From Chlorohelix sp037138995 (GTDB taxonomy: Bacteria; Chloroflexota; Chloroflexia; Chloroheliales; Chloroheliaceae), in contig NZ_JBAXHI010000013.1 in assembly GCF_037138995.1 (NCBI RefSeq), forward strand, positions 32,663-96,662: a stretch of DNA of 64,000 bases, given 5' to 3'. Below, piece after piece: positions 9,112-18,856 of this stretch (position 1 is its first letter; the number at the start of each line of letters is the position of its first letter). Below the pieces are notes generated by a model, which made no database searches, had not been told where the DNA came from, and worked only from the letters and a program-made list of their open reading frames with translations. Position numbers and translations under genes: made by a program.

Positions 9112-10389
9112 ATGCTAACCAACTTGTCGAATAAATTTCAATACCGCGATAACCGCTTATTTATTGAGGATATTGAGCTTGGCGAAATTGCTAATAAAGT
9201 GGGTACGCCCTGTTATATTTATAGCGCATCTGCTATACGCGAGCGTTACCGCCAATATGCCCGTGCTTTTCTTATAGCGGGTTTGGAAGCTGAAATTTTT
9301 TATGCGGTAAAAGCCTGCTCAAACCTTGAAATAATCCGTTTGCTTGCCAATGAAGGGGCGGGAGCAGATGTAGTATCGGGAGGGGAACTACTACGCGCCA
9401 TAAAAGCGGACGTTCCTGCCCATAATATAGTGTTCGCGGGAGTGGGTAAAACCAAACACGAGATAGGATTGGGCTTGAAAAGCGGTATTCGCGCTTTTAA
9501 TGTTGAGTCCGAACCAGAGTTAAGGCTGATTGAGCGGGTAGCCGAGCAATTGGGTTTATCTGCGCGTATTTCGCTGCGTTTAAATCCGGGTGTCAATCCT
9601 CATACCCATGCGTATATTACCACCGGACAAAGAGGTAACAAGTTTGGTATAAGCTACGAACAGGCGTTGGAATTGGCACGCTACGCTACAAAATCGCCTT
9701 ATCTTTGGTTGGTAGGAGTACAGTGTCACATCGGCTCGCAACTACATGAGCTTGAACCAATCGGCGAGTCAATAACTCGGTTGGTAGATTTGGCGCAAAC
9801 GATTGAGAAGCAAAATAATTGTGCGCTAGAATATCTCGACATCGGGGGAGGCTTGGGAGTGGCATATAAATTGTCAGAAGAACAAGCTGCTTCTCCCGAA
9901 GCTTTAGCGCAACTGGTGGCAAATGCGCTGGCAAAATACGGGCGAAATTGGAAAATACTGACAGAACCGGGACGCTGGATAGTAGCGGAAGCAGGTGCGC
10001 TATTAACAGAAGTGTTATTCCTGAAAAGAGATAGCGAGACAAACTTCGCGATTGTGGACGCGGCGATGAATGATTTGATTCGTCCTTCGCTCTATCAAGC
10101 ATATCACGAAATAGCGCCACTGGTCGAACCATTAAACAGCGACCTGATTAGTTATGATGTGGTAGGTCCAGTTTGCGAAAGCGGAGATTTTCTAGCTCAA
10201 AATCGGGCTTTACCGCTACTAGAAGAAGGTATGAAGCTGGCTATTTTGGGCGCAGGGGCTTATGGCTTCAGTATGTCCTCAAATTATAATAGCCGTCCAC
10301 GCGCAGCTGAAATATTAGTCGAGGAGAATAATTGGCGTATCATCCGCTCAAGGGAAACATTTGAGGATTTGATACGCGGAGAGGGATAA
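9112..10389 (+). CDS. lysA: Diaminopimelate decarboxylase
   Basis: A PLP enzyme converting meso-diaminopimelate to L-lysine, the last step of lysine synthesis. The 425-residue length is usual. Lys67 in FYAVKACSN is the PLP Schiff-base residue. HIGSQL, the glycine-rich EYLDIGGGLGV phosphate loop and the C-terminal-domain motif GPVCESGDFLA, which supplies an active-site Cys from the partner subunit, are all present. An AAGGGAAA ribosome site precedes the ATG. It follows the GT-C-like gene closely. Confidence 0.93.
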   Translation: MLTNLSNKFQYRDNRLFIEDIELGEIANKVGTPCYIYSASAIRERYRQYARAFLIAGLEAEIFYAVKACSNLEIIRLLANEGAGADVVSGGELLRAIKADVPAHNIVFAGVGKTKHEIGLGLKSGIRAFNVESEPELRLIERVAEQLGLSARISLRLNPGVNPHTHAYITTGQRGNKFGISYEQALELARYATKSPYLWLVGVQCHIGSQLHELEPIGESITRLVDLAQTIEKQNNCALEYLDIGGGLGVAYKLSEEQAASPEALAQLVANALAKYGRNWKILTEPGRWIVAEAGALLTEVLFLKRDSETNFAIVDAAMNDLIRPSLYQAYHEIAPLVEPLNSDLISYDVVGPVCESGDFLAQNRALPLLEEGMKLAILGAGAYGFSMSSNYNSRPRAAEILVEENNWRIIRSRETFEDLIRGEG

Positions 10390-10674
10390 GCAATTTATTG
10401 TGTTTGACTTCCAAGTTGTAAAGAATTTCCCGAAATTGGTTTTTTTTGCGTAACCCCCGAAACGGGGTACTGCTGCCACAAACCAGTTAATATTGTGTTT
10501 CAAAATGGTTAGTTAGCACCTTCCAACCCGGACGTGGAACAAGCAAAGGAATGGTTGCTGCGCCAAACAATGGCAGAAACACTCCAAAGGTAAAAATGCA
10601 CCCCTCTTTTTGTGCCTATTTGCCGCATGCCTTCTTTTGGCATAAAATGAAGCAAAAATTAACTAGAGGATAAC

Positions 10675-12414
10675 ATGGAAAGTTTGAAAGAAAATATTTT
10701 TCTGGTAGGGTTCAGCGGTACGGGCAAAACCAGCGTTGGTAAACTGCTTGCCCGGATGCTCGGTTACGAGTTTGTCGATACCGACCTCCAGATTGAGGCT
10801 AATACCGGGAGAAGTATCCCTGAAATTTTTGCTGCGGATGGGGAAGCGCCTTTTCGCCAGCTTGAAAGTGATGTGTTGGAATCGGTTTGCCGCGAAGATT
10901 ATCAGGTGGTTTCTACCGGCGGCGGCATCGTTATTTCGGCGACAAATCGTACAAAGATGACTGCTAACGGCTATGTATTTTGCCTTGAAGCGCGTCCCGA
11001 AACAATTATGGTGCGCCTTATGCTGGCAAGCAGTGAACCCGGTTCGGTGCGCCCTTTGCTACAAGGCAATGACTCCTATAATCGTATTACCAGCCTAAAA
11101 GCGTCACGACAATCATTTTACGCCGAGTCAGATTGGACAGTGCATACCGATTTTTTGACCCCCGAAGTTGTAGTGGAGGAAATTATACGGGCTTTAGAAC
11201 TGGTAAAACGGCGCGGTGAAAAAGGCAAGGGTGGCGCAACTACGCCTGCTAAGAGAGCCGCCGCCGATGCAATAGTTTTCAGCCCGCATACTTCTGACTC
11301 AGAAGCGCTTCAAATCAAAGCCACCAAAGGTAGTTATAATGTTTTATTTGCGCCTGATTTGCTGGCAGAACTTGGAAGTCTCATAAAAATTCATTTGCCG
11401 GGTAGCGAGAACCGCGCCGTATTTGTAATAAGCGATTCTAATGTTGCAGCAATCTATGGAGAGAAAACATTGGACGCGCTACGCTCGGAAGGCTTTCGCC
11501 CTACACTATCGAGCGTACCCTTCGGCGAACAGTCCAAAAGCCTTGAGCGTGTGTCAGAGCTATACGAAAAGTTAGCAGAAGCGCGTGCCGAACGCAAAGA
11601 TATAATTGTGGCGTTGGGCGGAGGCGTTGTGGGAGATTTAGCCGGGTTTGTGGCGGCTACATGGCTACGTGGTGTGCCGCTAGTGCAAGTTCCTACCACG
11701 TTGCTGGCAATGGTAGATAGCAGCGTAGGCGGCAAAACTGGAGTTAATTTGCCACAGGGCAAAAATCTGGTGGGCGCATTTTACCCGCCACGCTTGGTGC
11801 TAACCGATGTCAATTTGCTAGATAGCTTGCCCGAAAGAGAGCGGCGCAGCGGTTGGGGAGAAGTTATAAAACACGCCATTATTCCCGGTGCAGACCTCAA
11901 TGAGCAGGGCGCACTGAAACGCTTGGCGCGATTGGAAACGCACTTGCCACGCTTGCAAGCTGGCGAGGCGGAAATAACCGCTGCGATTTTGCGGGAGTCT
12001 GTAGCGGTAAAGGCAGGGGTAGTCGAGCAGGACGAGCATGAAACAGGCTTGCGAATGACTCTTAACTACGGGCATACTTACGCGCATGGTCTAGAGTCGG
12101 CTGGAGGTTACAACCTGCTATTGCATGGCGAGGCGGTAGCGATTGGGATGCACGGGGTAGCTTTGCTTTCACAGCAATTGGGCTACTGCGATTCCGCTTT
12201 TGTGGAAAGACAGCGCCAAATCCTCGAAGGCTTCGGTTTCAAGCTCAAGGCAGCAGTTGACCCGGATAGAGCGTTAGCAGCTATGGGTCTAGACAAAAAA
12301 AGTGATGGCGGGGCAATTCGCTGGATAATCCCAGAAGGGGTTGGGCGTGTCACAATCCGCAAAGACATACCCTTTGAAACAGTCCGTGAAGTAATGCGGG
12401 AATTGGTTGGGTAA
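10675..12414 (+). CDS. aroKB: Bifunctional shikimate kinase / 3-dehydroquinate synthase
   Basis: A 579-residue fusion of two shikimate-pathway enzymes. Residues 1-175 are shikimate kinase, with the P-loop GFSGTGKTS, the DTD motif and the STGGGIV segment. After a charged linker (about 176-210), residues 215-579 are 3-dehydroquinate synthase, with ALGGGVVGDLAGF, QVPTTLLAMVDSSVGGKTG and GWGEVIKHAI. The domains catalyse non-adjacent steps (2 and 5), so this is gene economy rather than direct channelling between neighbouring steps. An AGAGGA ribosome site precedes the ATG. The 285 bp upstream contain a short CCCCG/CGGGG hairpin but no gene. Confidence 0.93.
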   Translation: MESLKENIFLVGFSGTGKTSVGKLLARMLGYEFVDTDLQIEANTGRSIPEIFAADGEAPFRQLESDVLESVCREDYQVVSTGGGIVISATNRTKMTANGYVFCLEARPETIMVRLMLASSEPGSVRPLLQGNDSYNRITSLKASRQSFYAESDWTVHTDFLTPEVVVEEIIRALELVKRRGEKGKGGATTPAKRAAADAIVFSPHTSDSEALQIKATKGSYNVLFAPDLLAELGSLIKIHLPGSENRAVFVISDSNVAAIYGEKTLDALRSEGFRPTLSSVPFGEQSKSLERVSELYEKLAEARAERKDIIVALGGGVVGDLAGFVAATWLRGVPLVQVPTTLLAMVDSSVGGKTGVNLPQGKNLVGAFYPPRLVLTDVNLLDSLPERERRSGWGEVIKHAIIPGADLNEQGALKRLARLETHLPRLQAGEAEITAAILRESVAVKAGVVEQDEHETGLRMTLNYGHTYAHGLESAGGYNLLLHGEAVAIGMHGVALLSQQLGYCDSAFVERQRQILEGFGFKLKAAVDPDRALAAMGLDKKSDGGAIRWIIPEGVGRVTIRKDIPFETVREVMRELVG

Positions 12415-12419
12415 AAAAA

Positions 12420-12445
12420 GGACGCTCCCAGTCGAGCGTCCATTT
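12420..12445. terminator. Bidirectional intrinsic terminator
   Basis: A perfect 8-bp stem, GGACGCTC (12420-12427) with GAGCGTCC (12434-12441), has a 6-nt loop. It is followed by ATTT on the forward side and by seven T residues on the reverse side. It therefore serves both the rightward aroK-aroB fusion and the leftward SRPBCC gene that converge here. Confidence 0.85.
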
Positions 12446-12459
12446 CAAGTTTTTTACTT

Positions 12460-12951
12460 CTAGCTGATAGAGGGTTGCATGTGGTGTTCGCCTGGCTTGC
12501 CCTCAAGGATGTGCTTAAGGCGCGAAAGGCTATGTTGAAGGTAGCCAGTGAGTACCGGGTCAAGCATCTGGATGGCAGTATTGGCGAAAAAACCGATAAA
12601 AGCTGTACGCATCACCAGTTTTAACTCAAGCGAAACGCGAGTATTACCATCGGCGGTCTTATGCAATAGCCATATAACCTCGCTGTCGTATTCTTTATCT
12701 TCAGAGCGCAATCGCACTTCCTGTCCGGGAGTAAAAACCACAACTTTATAAAGGATTGAAACCTTTTTGCCAAAAAACGCCCCTTTGCCCCTCACATAAG
12801 TACCCAAACGATAAATACCATCGGTAGAGGGTGGGCGTACCAATGGTTTAACCTCGAAATCCCGAATAAAATACTCGTTGGTTTTATTGCCATTAGAAAG
12901 ATATTCGAAAACTTCTTCAGGGATTCGATTTATCTCTACAACACTTTTCAT
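12460..12951 (-). CDS. SRPBCC-family protein
   Basis: A 163-residue protein beginning MKSVVEINRIPEEVFEYLSN, the typical start of START/polyketide-cyclase-like SRPBCC domains, with a beta-strand-rich middle and a long C-terminal helix (LTGYLQHSLSRLKHIL). These form a deep pocket that binds a small hydrophobic ligand. The ligand cannot be inferred. It is the last gene of a leftward series and ends at a strong terminator. Confidence 0.65.
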   Translation of the reverse strand: MKSVVEINRIPEEVFEYLSNGNKTNEYFIRDFEVKPLVRPPSTDGIYRLGTYVRGKGAFFGKKVSILYKVVVFTPGQEVRLRSEDKEYDSEVIWLLHKTADGNTRVSLELKLVMRTAFIGFFANTAIQMLDPVLTGYLQHSLSRLKHILEGKPGEHHMQPSIS

Positions 12952-13106
12952 GATTATTTTCCTATTTCAAATAGATTTGAGGGTTTCTGCTTAAAGCTAC
13001 CAAACTTGCCCCACTATGTAGGTAGTTTACAATACAATAATAGGCTTTCTCAAAAAGCGGCTTGTTAAAATCTTATTTGAATATTACTAAAAAATTGTAT
13101 AAGCAA

Positions 13107-14222
13107 TTACGAAACGCCCACATAACGAATTTTGGTAAGTCCGTTACCGAGTCCAGCTATCAGCAAATTACCATCGGCATTGAAAGTAACCCACGCCGCA
13201 GACGAGCCATTTTTAAAGCTGGCAAGGGGCGAGCCTTTAACCACATCCCAAAGGCGTGTAAACTGGTCTTCCGAGCCGCTTGCCAGAATTTTACCGGAAG
13301 GACTGAAAGCCACCGAGCGCACTTCCTCTGTATGCCCTTTGAGAGTGTAGCGCAGTTTGCCAGTAGCCGCTTCCCAAATCAGCACATTGGCATCCTTCGA
13401 GCCGCTTGCTACCAGTTTGCTATCGGGGCTGAAAGTGACAGGCAAAACCCAATTAGTATGACCTCTCAGGATAGACGAAGTTTTACGAGTAGCGACATCC
13501 CACAAACGTACCGTATAATCCAGCGAACCGGTAGCGATGAGCTTACCGTCAGGGCTGAATACCGCGCTTTCAATCCAGTTGGTATGCCCATTGAGGATGG
13601 CAAGCTCTTTGCCGGAAGGAATCTCCCACAGGCGCAAGGTGGTATCTTTAGAGCCACTGGCGAGGGTTTTGCCGTCCGGGCTAAAACTGACCGCCGCTAT
13701 CTCATCGGTATGTCCCTTGAGGGTAGCCAGTTCTTCGCCACCGGGCAATTGCCATAATTTAATAGTCTTATCTACCGAACCGCTGGCAAGCAATTTTCCG
13801 TCCGGGCTGAAAGCCACCGCTCTAACTTCGGCAGCATGTCCTTTGAGCGTTTTAAGCTCTTTGTGGCTGGCAAAATCCCACAATTTGATAGTTTTGTCAG
13901 CAGAGGCGGTGGCAAGGATTTTACCATCGGGACTCAACACCGCTTGCCATAGCCCACCAGTATGCCCTTGCAAAGTGGCTACTTCTTCGCCGAAACGATA
14001 AGCAGGCGTAGGCGAGGGTAACGGGGTAGCAGTAAAAGACGGAGTAGGGGTAGGCGGTATGGTGGTAGGAGTAGGGATGGCGGTGGGACTTGGGGCAACC
14101 GTTGCGGTGAGCGCAGGTGTAACAGTAGGCGCGACAGTAGCGATAGGCGAATCGCCACAACCTACCAGCAGCATAAGCGCGGCGATTATCAGAAGAAGGG
14201 TTAGGGAAAAACGTTTGGTCAT
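13107..14222 (-). CDS. WD40-repeat lipoprotein
   Basis: A 371-residue exported beta-propeller. The signal peptide (MTKRFSLTLLLIIAALMLLVGC) ends in a lipobox LVGC, so the protein is anchored through a lipidated cysteine outside the cytoplasmic membrane. A Thr/Pro-rich spacer (about 60 residues) precedes seven WD40 repeats of about 42 residues with the LxGHTxxVxxVxFSPDGKxLASGSxDxTxxLW pattern, enough to close one seven-bladed propeller. The ATG at 14222 is preferred over the TTG at 14234 because it gives a compact signal peptide. The repeats are nearly consensus, suggesting recent duplication. Binding partner unknown. Confidence 0.85.
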   Translation of the reverse strand: MTKRFSLTLLLIIAALMLLVGCGDSPIATVAPTVTPALTATVAPSPTAIPTPTTIPPTPTPSFTATPLPSPTPAYRFGEEVATLQGHTGGLWQAVLSPDGKILATASADKTIKLWDFASHKELKTLKGHAAEVRAVAFSPDGKLLASGSVDKTIKLWQLPGGEELATLKGHTDEIAAVSFSPDGKTLASGSKDTTLRLWEIPSGKELAILNGHTNWIESAVFSPDGKLIATGSLDYTVRLWDVATRKTSSILRGHTNWVLPVTFSPDSKLVASGSKDANVLIWEAATGKLRYTLKGHTEEVRSVAFSPSGKILASGSEDQFTRLWDVVKGSPLASFKNGSSAAWVTFNADGNLLIAGLGNGLTKIRYVGVS

Positions 14223-14316
14223 TCTTGTTCTCAATCTGTGGTAAAAAGCGACAAAAGGTTGAAAATACCGCTTTAGATGAAACCGCTTTTACCGAAATTT
14301 GTCAAGCCTCCCTTGT

Positions 14317-15306
14317 TCAATTTTGGCGGTAATATACTATGCCTTCACGTTCTTCGGCTAAAACCTGCCCTTCTTGTTTCAAACGTTCAAGATGTGACAA
14401 GACCTCCATCAAGCCCAAATAACGGTTGAAACCCTTCAAGCGGTCTCCCCAAATGGTATGCGCTACCCCTTTAGCAGTAAGCGGGCTATGCTCTAGCCCT
14501 GCTAAAATTTTATTCATACGATGGCGATGATGTAGCTTCAGATTTTCTATGCGGTGACGATGATTACCAAAGGGATGACCATGCGCTGGTAAAATCTCAT
14601 CTACCTCTAAAGCGGCAAGTTTATCCAACGAACTGATAAAATCGCCCAATGGGTCGGGCCGAGAACCGGGGTATATACCGATATTGCTGCTAATGGTGGT
14701 TAAAAGATGGTCGCCAGACAAAAGTAATCGCTGTTCGCGGTTATATAGCACAAAATGACCGTTGGTGTGTCCGGGTGTCCAAACTACTTCCCAACCGTCA
14801 GTTTCATTCCGTAAGCTGACTTTCTCGCCTCCTCCCACCAAAGTATCACCCGGCTTTAAATCTATCATCTGCATTGGAAAACCGGCGGGGTCACCACCTA
14901 AATCAGCCGCGCCGTTTTGCAATAACCATTTATACATCGCCTCGTTTGACTCTTGCGGCTTAGAGGTGCGGTAGTGCATAAACTCATGGTCAAGTTGATG
15001 GAAAAAGATTTTTGCGCCCGGTGCCGCTTCACGCAGGGAGGAAAGCGCCCCGATATGGTCAATGTGGTAGTGGGTCAGGAAAATATCGGTTAACTCACCA
15101 AAATAAATGTCCAACGCTTTAAAGCCCTGCTGCAAATCTTCCCACGCAATAGGCAAACCTGTATCCACCAACGTCAGACGGTTTGTGCCTTTCAACAGGT
15201 AAACATTGATGTGAAACGGTTCAAACGGCATTGGAAGTTTTATTTTGTAGAGATTAGCCGCGACTTCTTGTATAGCAGATGTACCGGATGAGGCTGATTC
15301 AGACAT
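14317..15306 (-). CDS. MBL-fold metallo-hydrolase
   Basis: A 329-residue metallo-beta-lactamase-fold enzyme. The metal motif THYHIDHIG (HxHxDH), the bridging aspartate in LLSGDHLLTT and the late His in ILPAHGHPFG are all present, so it should bind two metal ions. A C-terminal helical and winged-helix-like part (residues about 245-329, SPLTAKGVAHTIWG then LSHLERLKQEGQV) resembles the LACTB2-like subfamily. An AGGAAC ribosome site precedes the ATG. Substrate unknown; esters, thioesters or RNA are possible. Confidence 0.8.
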   Translation of the reverse strand: MSESASSGTSAIQEVAANLYKIKLPMPFEPFHINVYLLKGTNRLTLVDTGLPIAWEDLQQGFKALDIYFGELTDIFLTHYHIDHIGALSSLREAAPGAKIFFHQLDHEFMHYRTSKPQESNEAMYKWLLQNGAADLGGDPAGFPMQMIDLKPGDTLVGGGEKVSLRNETDGWEVVWTPGHTNGHFVLYNREQRLLLSGDHLLTTISSNIGIYPGSRPDPLGDFISSLDKLAALEVDEILPAHGHPFGNHRHRIENLKLHHRHRMNKILAGLEHSPLTAKGVAHTIWGDRLKGFNRYLGLMEVLSHLERLKQEGQVLAEEREGIVYYRQN

Positions 15307-15427
15307 TAGAAAAGTTCCTTTAAATAGGCTGATTTAAAACCCTAGTATGAAATACGGGTTTATAAATATAATTATGTAAACTTAATAGCTTGATAAGTAG
15401 AAAATAACATTCCTTGCTCTATCCAAT

Positions 15428-16408
15428 TTAGAGTATGCGTTTTCCAAGCGCGGAAGCCACCAGTTCGATGCCCATTTCAACGGTGGCATCCTCTTGTAGG
15501 TTAGTACCACCCTGTGCAAGGTTGTGCCTATCTTCGAGATAACCCAAGCGCGGATTAATCTCCACCAAATCCATAGAAACTAATGCGCCCGTTTCCGCCA
15601 ACGCTTCGCAGATAAAGTGCGCCTCGCGATAGTTCAAACCACCACGCGCTTTAGTGCCGGTGTTGGGGGCAATATAGGGGTCAAGCGCGTCTATATCAAG
15701 GCTAAGATGGATTGGGCGGTTGTTGTCAGGGTTTATCGAGTTCAACGCCATTTCCATCACCCTACCGATACCGTAGCGGTCAACCTCCATCATGGTAAAA
15801 ACCTTGATGCCGGATTCGCGTAGCAAAATGCGCTCCTCTGCATCAATCGAGCGCACCCCAATAAGAGTCACATGGTCAGGCTTGAGCAATTGCGTTAGCC
15901 AATCAAAACCGGGCATTGAACCGGGATTAATTTTGCCCATCAGGGCAGCAAGCGGCATCCCATGCAAATGACCGCTAGGCGAGCTTTCGGGAGTATTGAA
16001 ATCGCCATGTGCATCTACCCACACTACCGATACATCTGGTCGCGCCTTTACCATTCCGCTAATAGAACCCATTGCAATACTATGGTCGCCTCCAAGCGTA
16101 AGGCAAAATTTACCCTCCCCCGCTAGATTAGCCACTCTTTCAGAGAGAAGGCGACAGGCAGTACCCACCTCATGCGCGTATTTTACCTTGCCCAAAGTGA
16201 CCTGACCTATATCAAGTTCACGGTGATGAGGCAGGTCGAAAGGCAAATCACCCGTATCAATAACCTGCCAGCCTAATTCTTGAATTGATTGCGCCATCCC
16301 TGCCCTACGCAGCGCATCGGGTGCATCTTCTACCCCCGCCAAGTCCTGTCCCAATGCCAGCGGCGCGCCAACCATTGCTATCATTCTTGGTTCGCTCAAA
16401 TATTTCAT
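15428..16408 (-). CDS. rocF: Arginase
   Basis: A 326-residue ureohydrolase that converts arginine to ornithine and urea. The Mn2-binding motifs are GGDHSIAMGS, DAHGDFNTP and SLDIDALDP, and the arginase-type segment following the last (IAPNTGTKARGGLNYREAH) is close to the family pattern. It has no signal peptide. It follows panE by 38 bp in the same direction, so the two form a likely transcription unit. Agmatinase is an alternative within the fold, but the length and the N-terminal APLALGQDLAGVEDAP favour arginase. Confidence 0.85.
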   Translation of the reverse strand: MKYLSEPRMIAMVGAPLALGQDLAGVEDAPDALRRAGMAQSIQELGWQVIDTGDLPFDLPHHRELDIGQVTLGKVKYAHEVGTACRLLSERVANLAGEGKFCLTLGGDHSIAMGSISGMVKARPDVSVVWVDAHGDFNTPESSPSGHLHGMPLAALMGKINPGSMPGFDWLTQLLKPDHVTLIGVRSIDAEERILLRESGIKVFTMMEVDRYGIGRVMEMALNSINPDNNRPIHLSLDIDALDPYIAPNTGTKARGGLNYREAHFICEALAETGALVSMDLVEINPRLGYLEDRHNLAQGGTNLQEDATVEMGIELVASALGKRIL

Positions 16409-16438
16409 GGGTTTCTATTTGCTCCACGTAATTGTAAC

Positions 16439-17389
16439 CTACGCCGAATAACGATACCCAACCTTTGCCGAAAGCGACAGCAGAGCGTAAAGTGTCTCAA
16501 AATGTGGCACAGGCACATTATATTTGTGGGCGCGTTTCACTAATGCCCCTAGCAATGAATCTACTTCAGTGCGGTGTCCTTTCTCAAAATCGCGCTGTAG
16601 CGAACTTTTGAAGGCAGTATCAAGCGGGAAGAGTGGATGTTTAGCACGTTCTATCATCTCAGGCGCAAAATGCACCCCTTCCGCGTGGGCAACAGCGGCA
16701 GCTTCCGCTACCAGAGTCGCATAAAGCTGTTTGGTTAGGTCAAAGCCAAAAACCTCACCTCCATGAGCGCGTGCCGCAGCAGTTAGAGCAGCGGTAGGCG
16801 CAAGCGCAAGAAATTTAGTCCAAAGTACAGTATGCGGGTCGGCGCTGAGTGAAGCTTTGATATGTGCAGCATTGAGCAACTCCACGAATTTTTCCATCCG
16901 GGTAGTACGTACCTCGCTTAATTCGGCTACCTCAAAAGCGCTGCTATCACGGGCAGGTCCATACTTTATCACCACGCCCGGCTCACCTAGCGTGGCTTCA
17001 ACGCGAACCGCTCCGGCTACTACACTATCATCACCATATAGAATCGAGAGTTGGTGGGGTGCATCCAAACCGTTTTGAATGGTTATGATAGCGGTTTCGT
17101 GTCCCATCAAGGGTTGCAATTTATTCCCCGCTTCGATGGTATCATAAGCCTTTACCCCGAAAATAATATAATCAACTTCGCCAACTTCTTCTGGGTCATT
17201 CGTAGCAAACACCTTGAGTACATCAGATTTAACTTCGCCCTGATTGATATAGCGCAAAGTCAGCCCTTTCTCTCGAATTGCCTCCAGATGCGCCCCTCTT
17301 GCAATAAAACTTACCTTATGATTGTTCAAGGCAAGTAAACCGCCCACATAACCGCCTACTGCGCCTGTACCAAATATCGCAAACCTCAT
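16439..17389 (-). CDS. panE: 2-dehydropantoate 2-reductase (ketopantoate reductase)
   Basis: An NADPH-dependent reductase of pantothenate/CoA synthesis, 316 residues. The N-terminal Rossmann motif FGTGAVGGYVGGLLA, the FGVKAYDT and ITIQNGLDA segments, and the C-terminal helical domain with LWTKFLALAPTAALTA and the HRTEVDSLLGALVKRA stretch are all family-typical. A GGAGAC ribosome site precedes the ATG. Transcribed leftward ahead of arginase. The family includes paralogues of uncertain substrate, so pathway assignment is good but not certain. Confidence 0.85.
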   Translation of the reverse strand: MRFAIFGTGAVGGYVGGLLALNNHKVSFIARGAHLEAIREKGLTLRYINQGEVKSDVLKVFATNDPEEVGEVDYIIFGVKAYDTIEAGNKLQPLMGHETAIITIQNGLDAPHQLSILYGDDSVVAGAVRVEATLGEPGVVIKYGPARDSSAFEVAELSEVRTTRMEKFVELLNAAHIKASLSADPHTVLWTKFLALAPTAALTAAARAHGGEVFGFDLTKQLYATLVAEAAAVAHAEGVHFAPEMIERAKHPLFPLDTAFKSSLQRDFEKGHRTEVDSLLGALVKRAHKYNVPVPHFETLYALLSLSAKVGYRYSA

Positions 17390-17587
17390 AATATGTCTCC
17401 CTTTTTGTCTGGTAGCGATTGATCTCTATTCAATTGTAGTCCTTGATAGGAATCGTTGCAAGAAATAACCGCTAATTCGGTTTAAACAGTAATTTCATAC
17501 TGACCGTTACAAGCAAGGCTTATCCTGTTTTTCTATTTGTTGGTACGTTTGTATAACTGGCAGGTAAATAAGGGATGCAGGGTAAGC

Positions 17588-17641
17588 TCCCCGCCGCGGG
17601 GTAAATAAAGGGTGTCCCTACCCCCCTTGAGGGGGTTAGGG
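17588..17641. repeat. Pair of GC-rich intergenic hairpins
   Basis: Two strong inverted repeats lie close together between panE and the CDF gene: CCCCGC/GCGGGG around 17589-17601, and CCCTACCCCCC (17616-17626) with GGGGGTTAGGG (17631-17641) around TTGA. They stand out from the AT-rich surroundings and resemble the short dispersed palindromes found between genes in many bacteria. The second may also stop transcription of the leftward CDF gene. Confidence 0.5.
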
Positions 17642-17688
17642 TGGTGAATAGTTACTATTCAGAAGTGATATTGCAGATTTCCACAGAT

Positions 17689-18648
17689 TCAAGCAGTAGA
17701 ACTACAAAGATAGATTCCTTCTGATTCGGTGCAGATGCTTTGAGGCTCAACGTGGATTTGCACTGTTACGCCGTTGACGGAATTGTGAATATCCGTTTCA
17801 AGCCAATTGCAAAGGCGATGTGCCTCCAGAGCGGTCATTTCATCTGGTACAACCAAATGAAAATCAATGTGGCGTTCGGGTCCGGATTGACGAGTGCGTA
17901 GCATGTGGTAATTTACATACCATTCTTTGTAATGCTCGATTCTTTGGCTAATTACCCTATTTTCCTCTTCCGGCAAGCTAGAGTCTAGCAAGCCTGAAAT
18001 AGAATGCAACAGAATATCCCAACCTGCTTTGATTATCAGCAAGGCAACCAGCAAGGCAACCACCGGGTCAAGCCAGTTCCAGCCCGTTAGCGAGACTAGC
18101 GACAAGCCCACCAGCACCCCAACACAGGTTACAACATCAGCGTGAAGATGCGCGGCATCCGCCAGCAAGGCGATTGAGTCGGTCTCTTTAGCTACTTTCT
18201 TGAGATAACTGGATACTAAGTAGTTGACCAGCGCAGAAGCGCCCATAATGGCGGCACCCAACAAAGGTTGGTCTATCACGGGGGCTTCGCCGAATTTATC
18301 CAGTGCTTCCACAATGATTACCCCGGCTCCTGCAAAAATGAGCAAGGATTCGATTGCGCCGCTCAAGTTTTCGATTTTGCCATGACCAAATGGGTGGCTT
18401 TTATCAGCGGGACGCGCCGCTATCCTAATCGCTATAAGGGCAATAATGGCGGCTATTAAATCTACACTGCTATGAATCGCCTCGGAGATAACACTGATTG
18501 AGCCGATAGTCAGACCAACCGCCAGTTTGGAAACAATAAGCGAACTATTTGAGATAACACTCCAACGCGCAGCACGCTTGCGCCGCGTGACTATATCTAT
18601 ACAGGCGGTTTTTGTATTCGTAGCAACCTGCTCATTAACCTTTAGCAA
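17689..18648 (-). CDS. Cation diffusion facilitator (CDF) family metal transporter
   Basis: A 319-residue exporter of divalent metals such as Zn2+, Fe2+ or Mn2+ driven by proton exchange. Six membrane helices are visible. The metal-site motifs HSSVD (helix II) and HLHAD (helix V), the SHPFGHGKIENL loop and a C-terminal cytoplasmic ferredoxin-like domain (about 215-319) are present. The start is a TTG at 18648 with AAGGA six to seven nt upstream; no ATG is available near the N-terminus. The metal cannot be assigned from sequence. Confidence 0.85.
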   Translation of the reverse strand: MLKVNEQVATNTKTACIDIVTRRKRAARWSVISNSSLIVSKLAVGLTIGSISVISEAIHSSVDLIAAIIALIAIRIAARPADKSHPFGHGKIENLSGAIESLLIFAGAGVIIVEALDKFGEAPVIDQPLLGAAIMGASALVNYLVSSYLKKVAKETDSIALLADAAHLHADVVTCVGVLVGLSLVSLTGWNWLDPVVALLVALLIIKAGWDILLHSISGLLDSSLPEEENRVISQRIEHYKEWYVNYHMLRTRQSGPERHIDFHLVVPDEMTALEAHRLCNWLETDIHNSVNGVTVQIHVEPQSICTESEGIYLCSSTA

Positions 18649-18856
18649 AGGATATTCCTTTCTTCCACACTACTTTGTTATGAAAGCTAACCAAAAAATA
18701 TTAATATATTATACGCAGTTTGTGAAGAATGAAAGAAAAAATTAGTGTTTGCCATCTTTAATTGAACATCAAAGATAAACATTGAGAATAATATTGGTTA
18801 ATATTTCTCATTAGTAAAGGCTAATTTGCGATACCTGTGCATTAGCGCAAAAAGTG

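Noticed and set aside
10439..10475. Terminator after lysA at the CCCCG/CGGGG hairpin
   Set aside because: The T run lies before, not after, the stem on the forward strand, so it is not a normal intrinsic terminator.
13132..14001. Forward-strand frames across the WD40 gene
   Set aside because: They are shadows of the regular repeat on the opposite strand; periodic spacing follows the WD40 unit.
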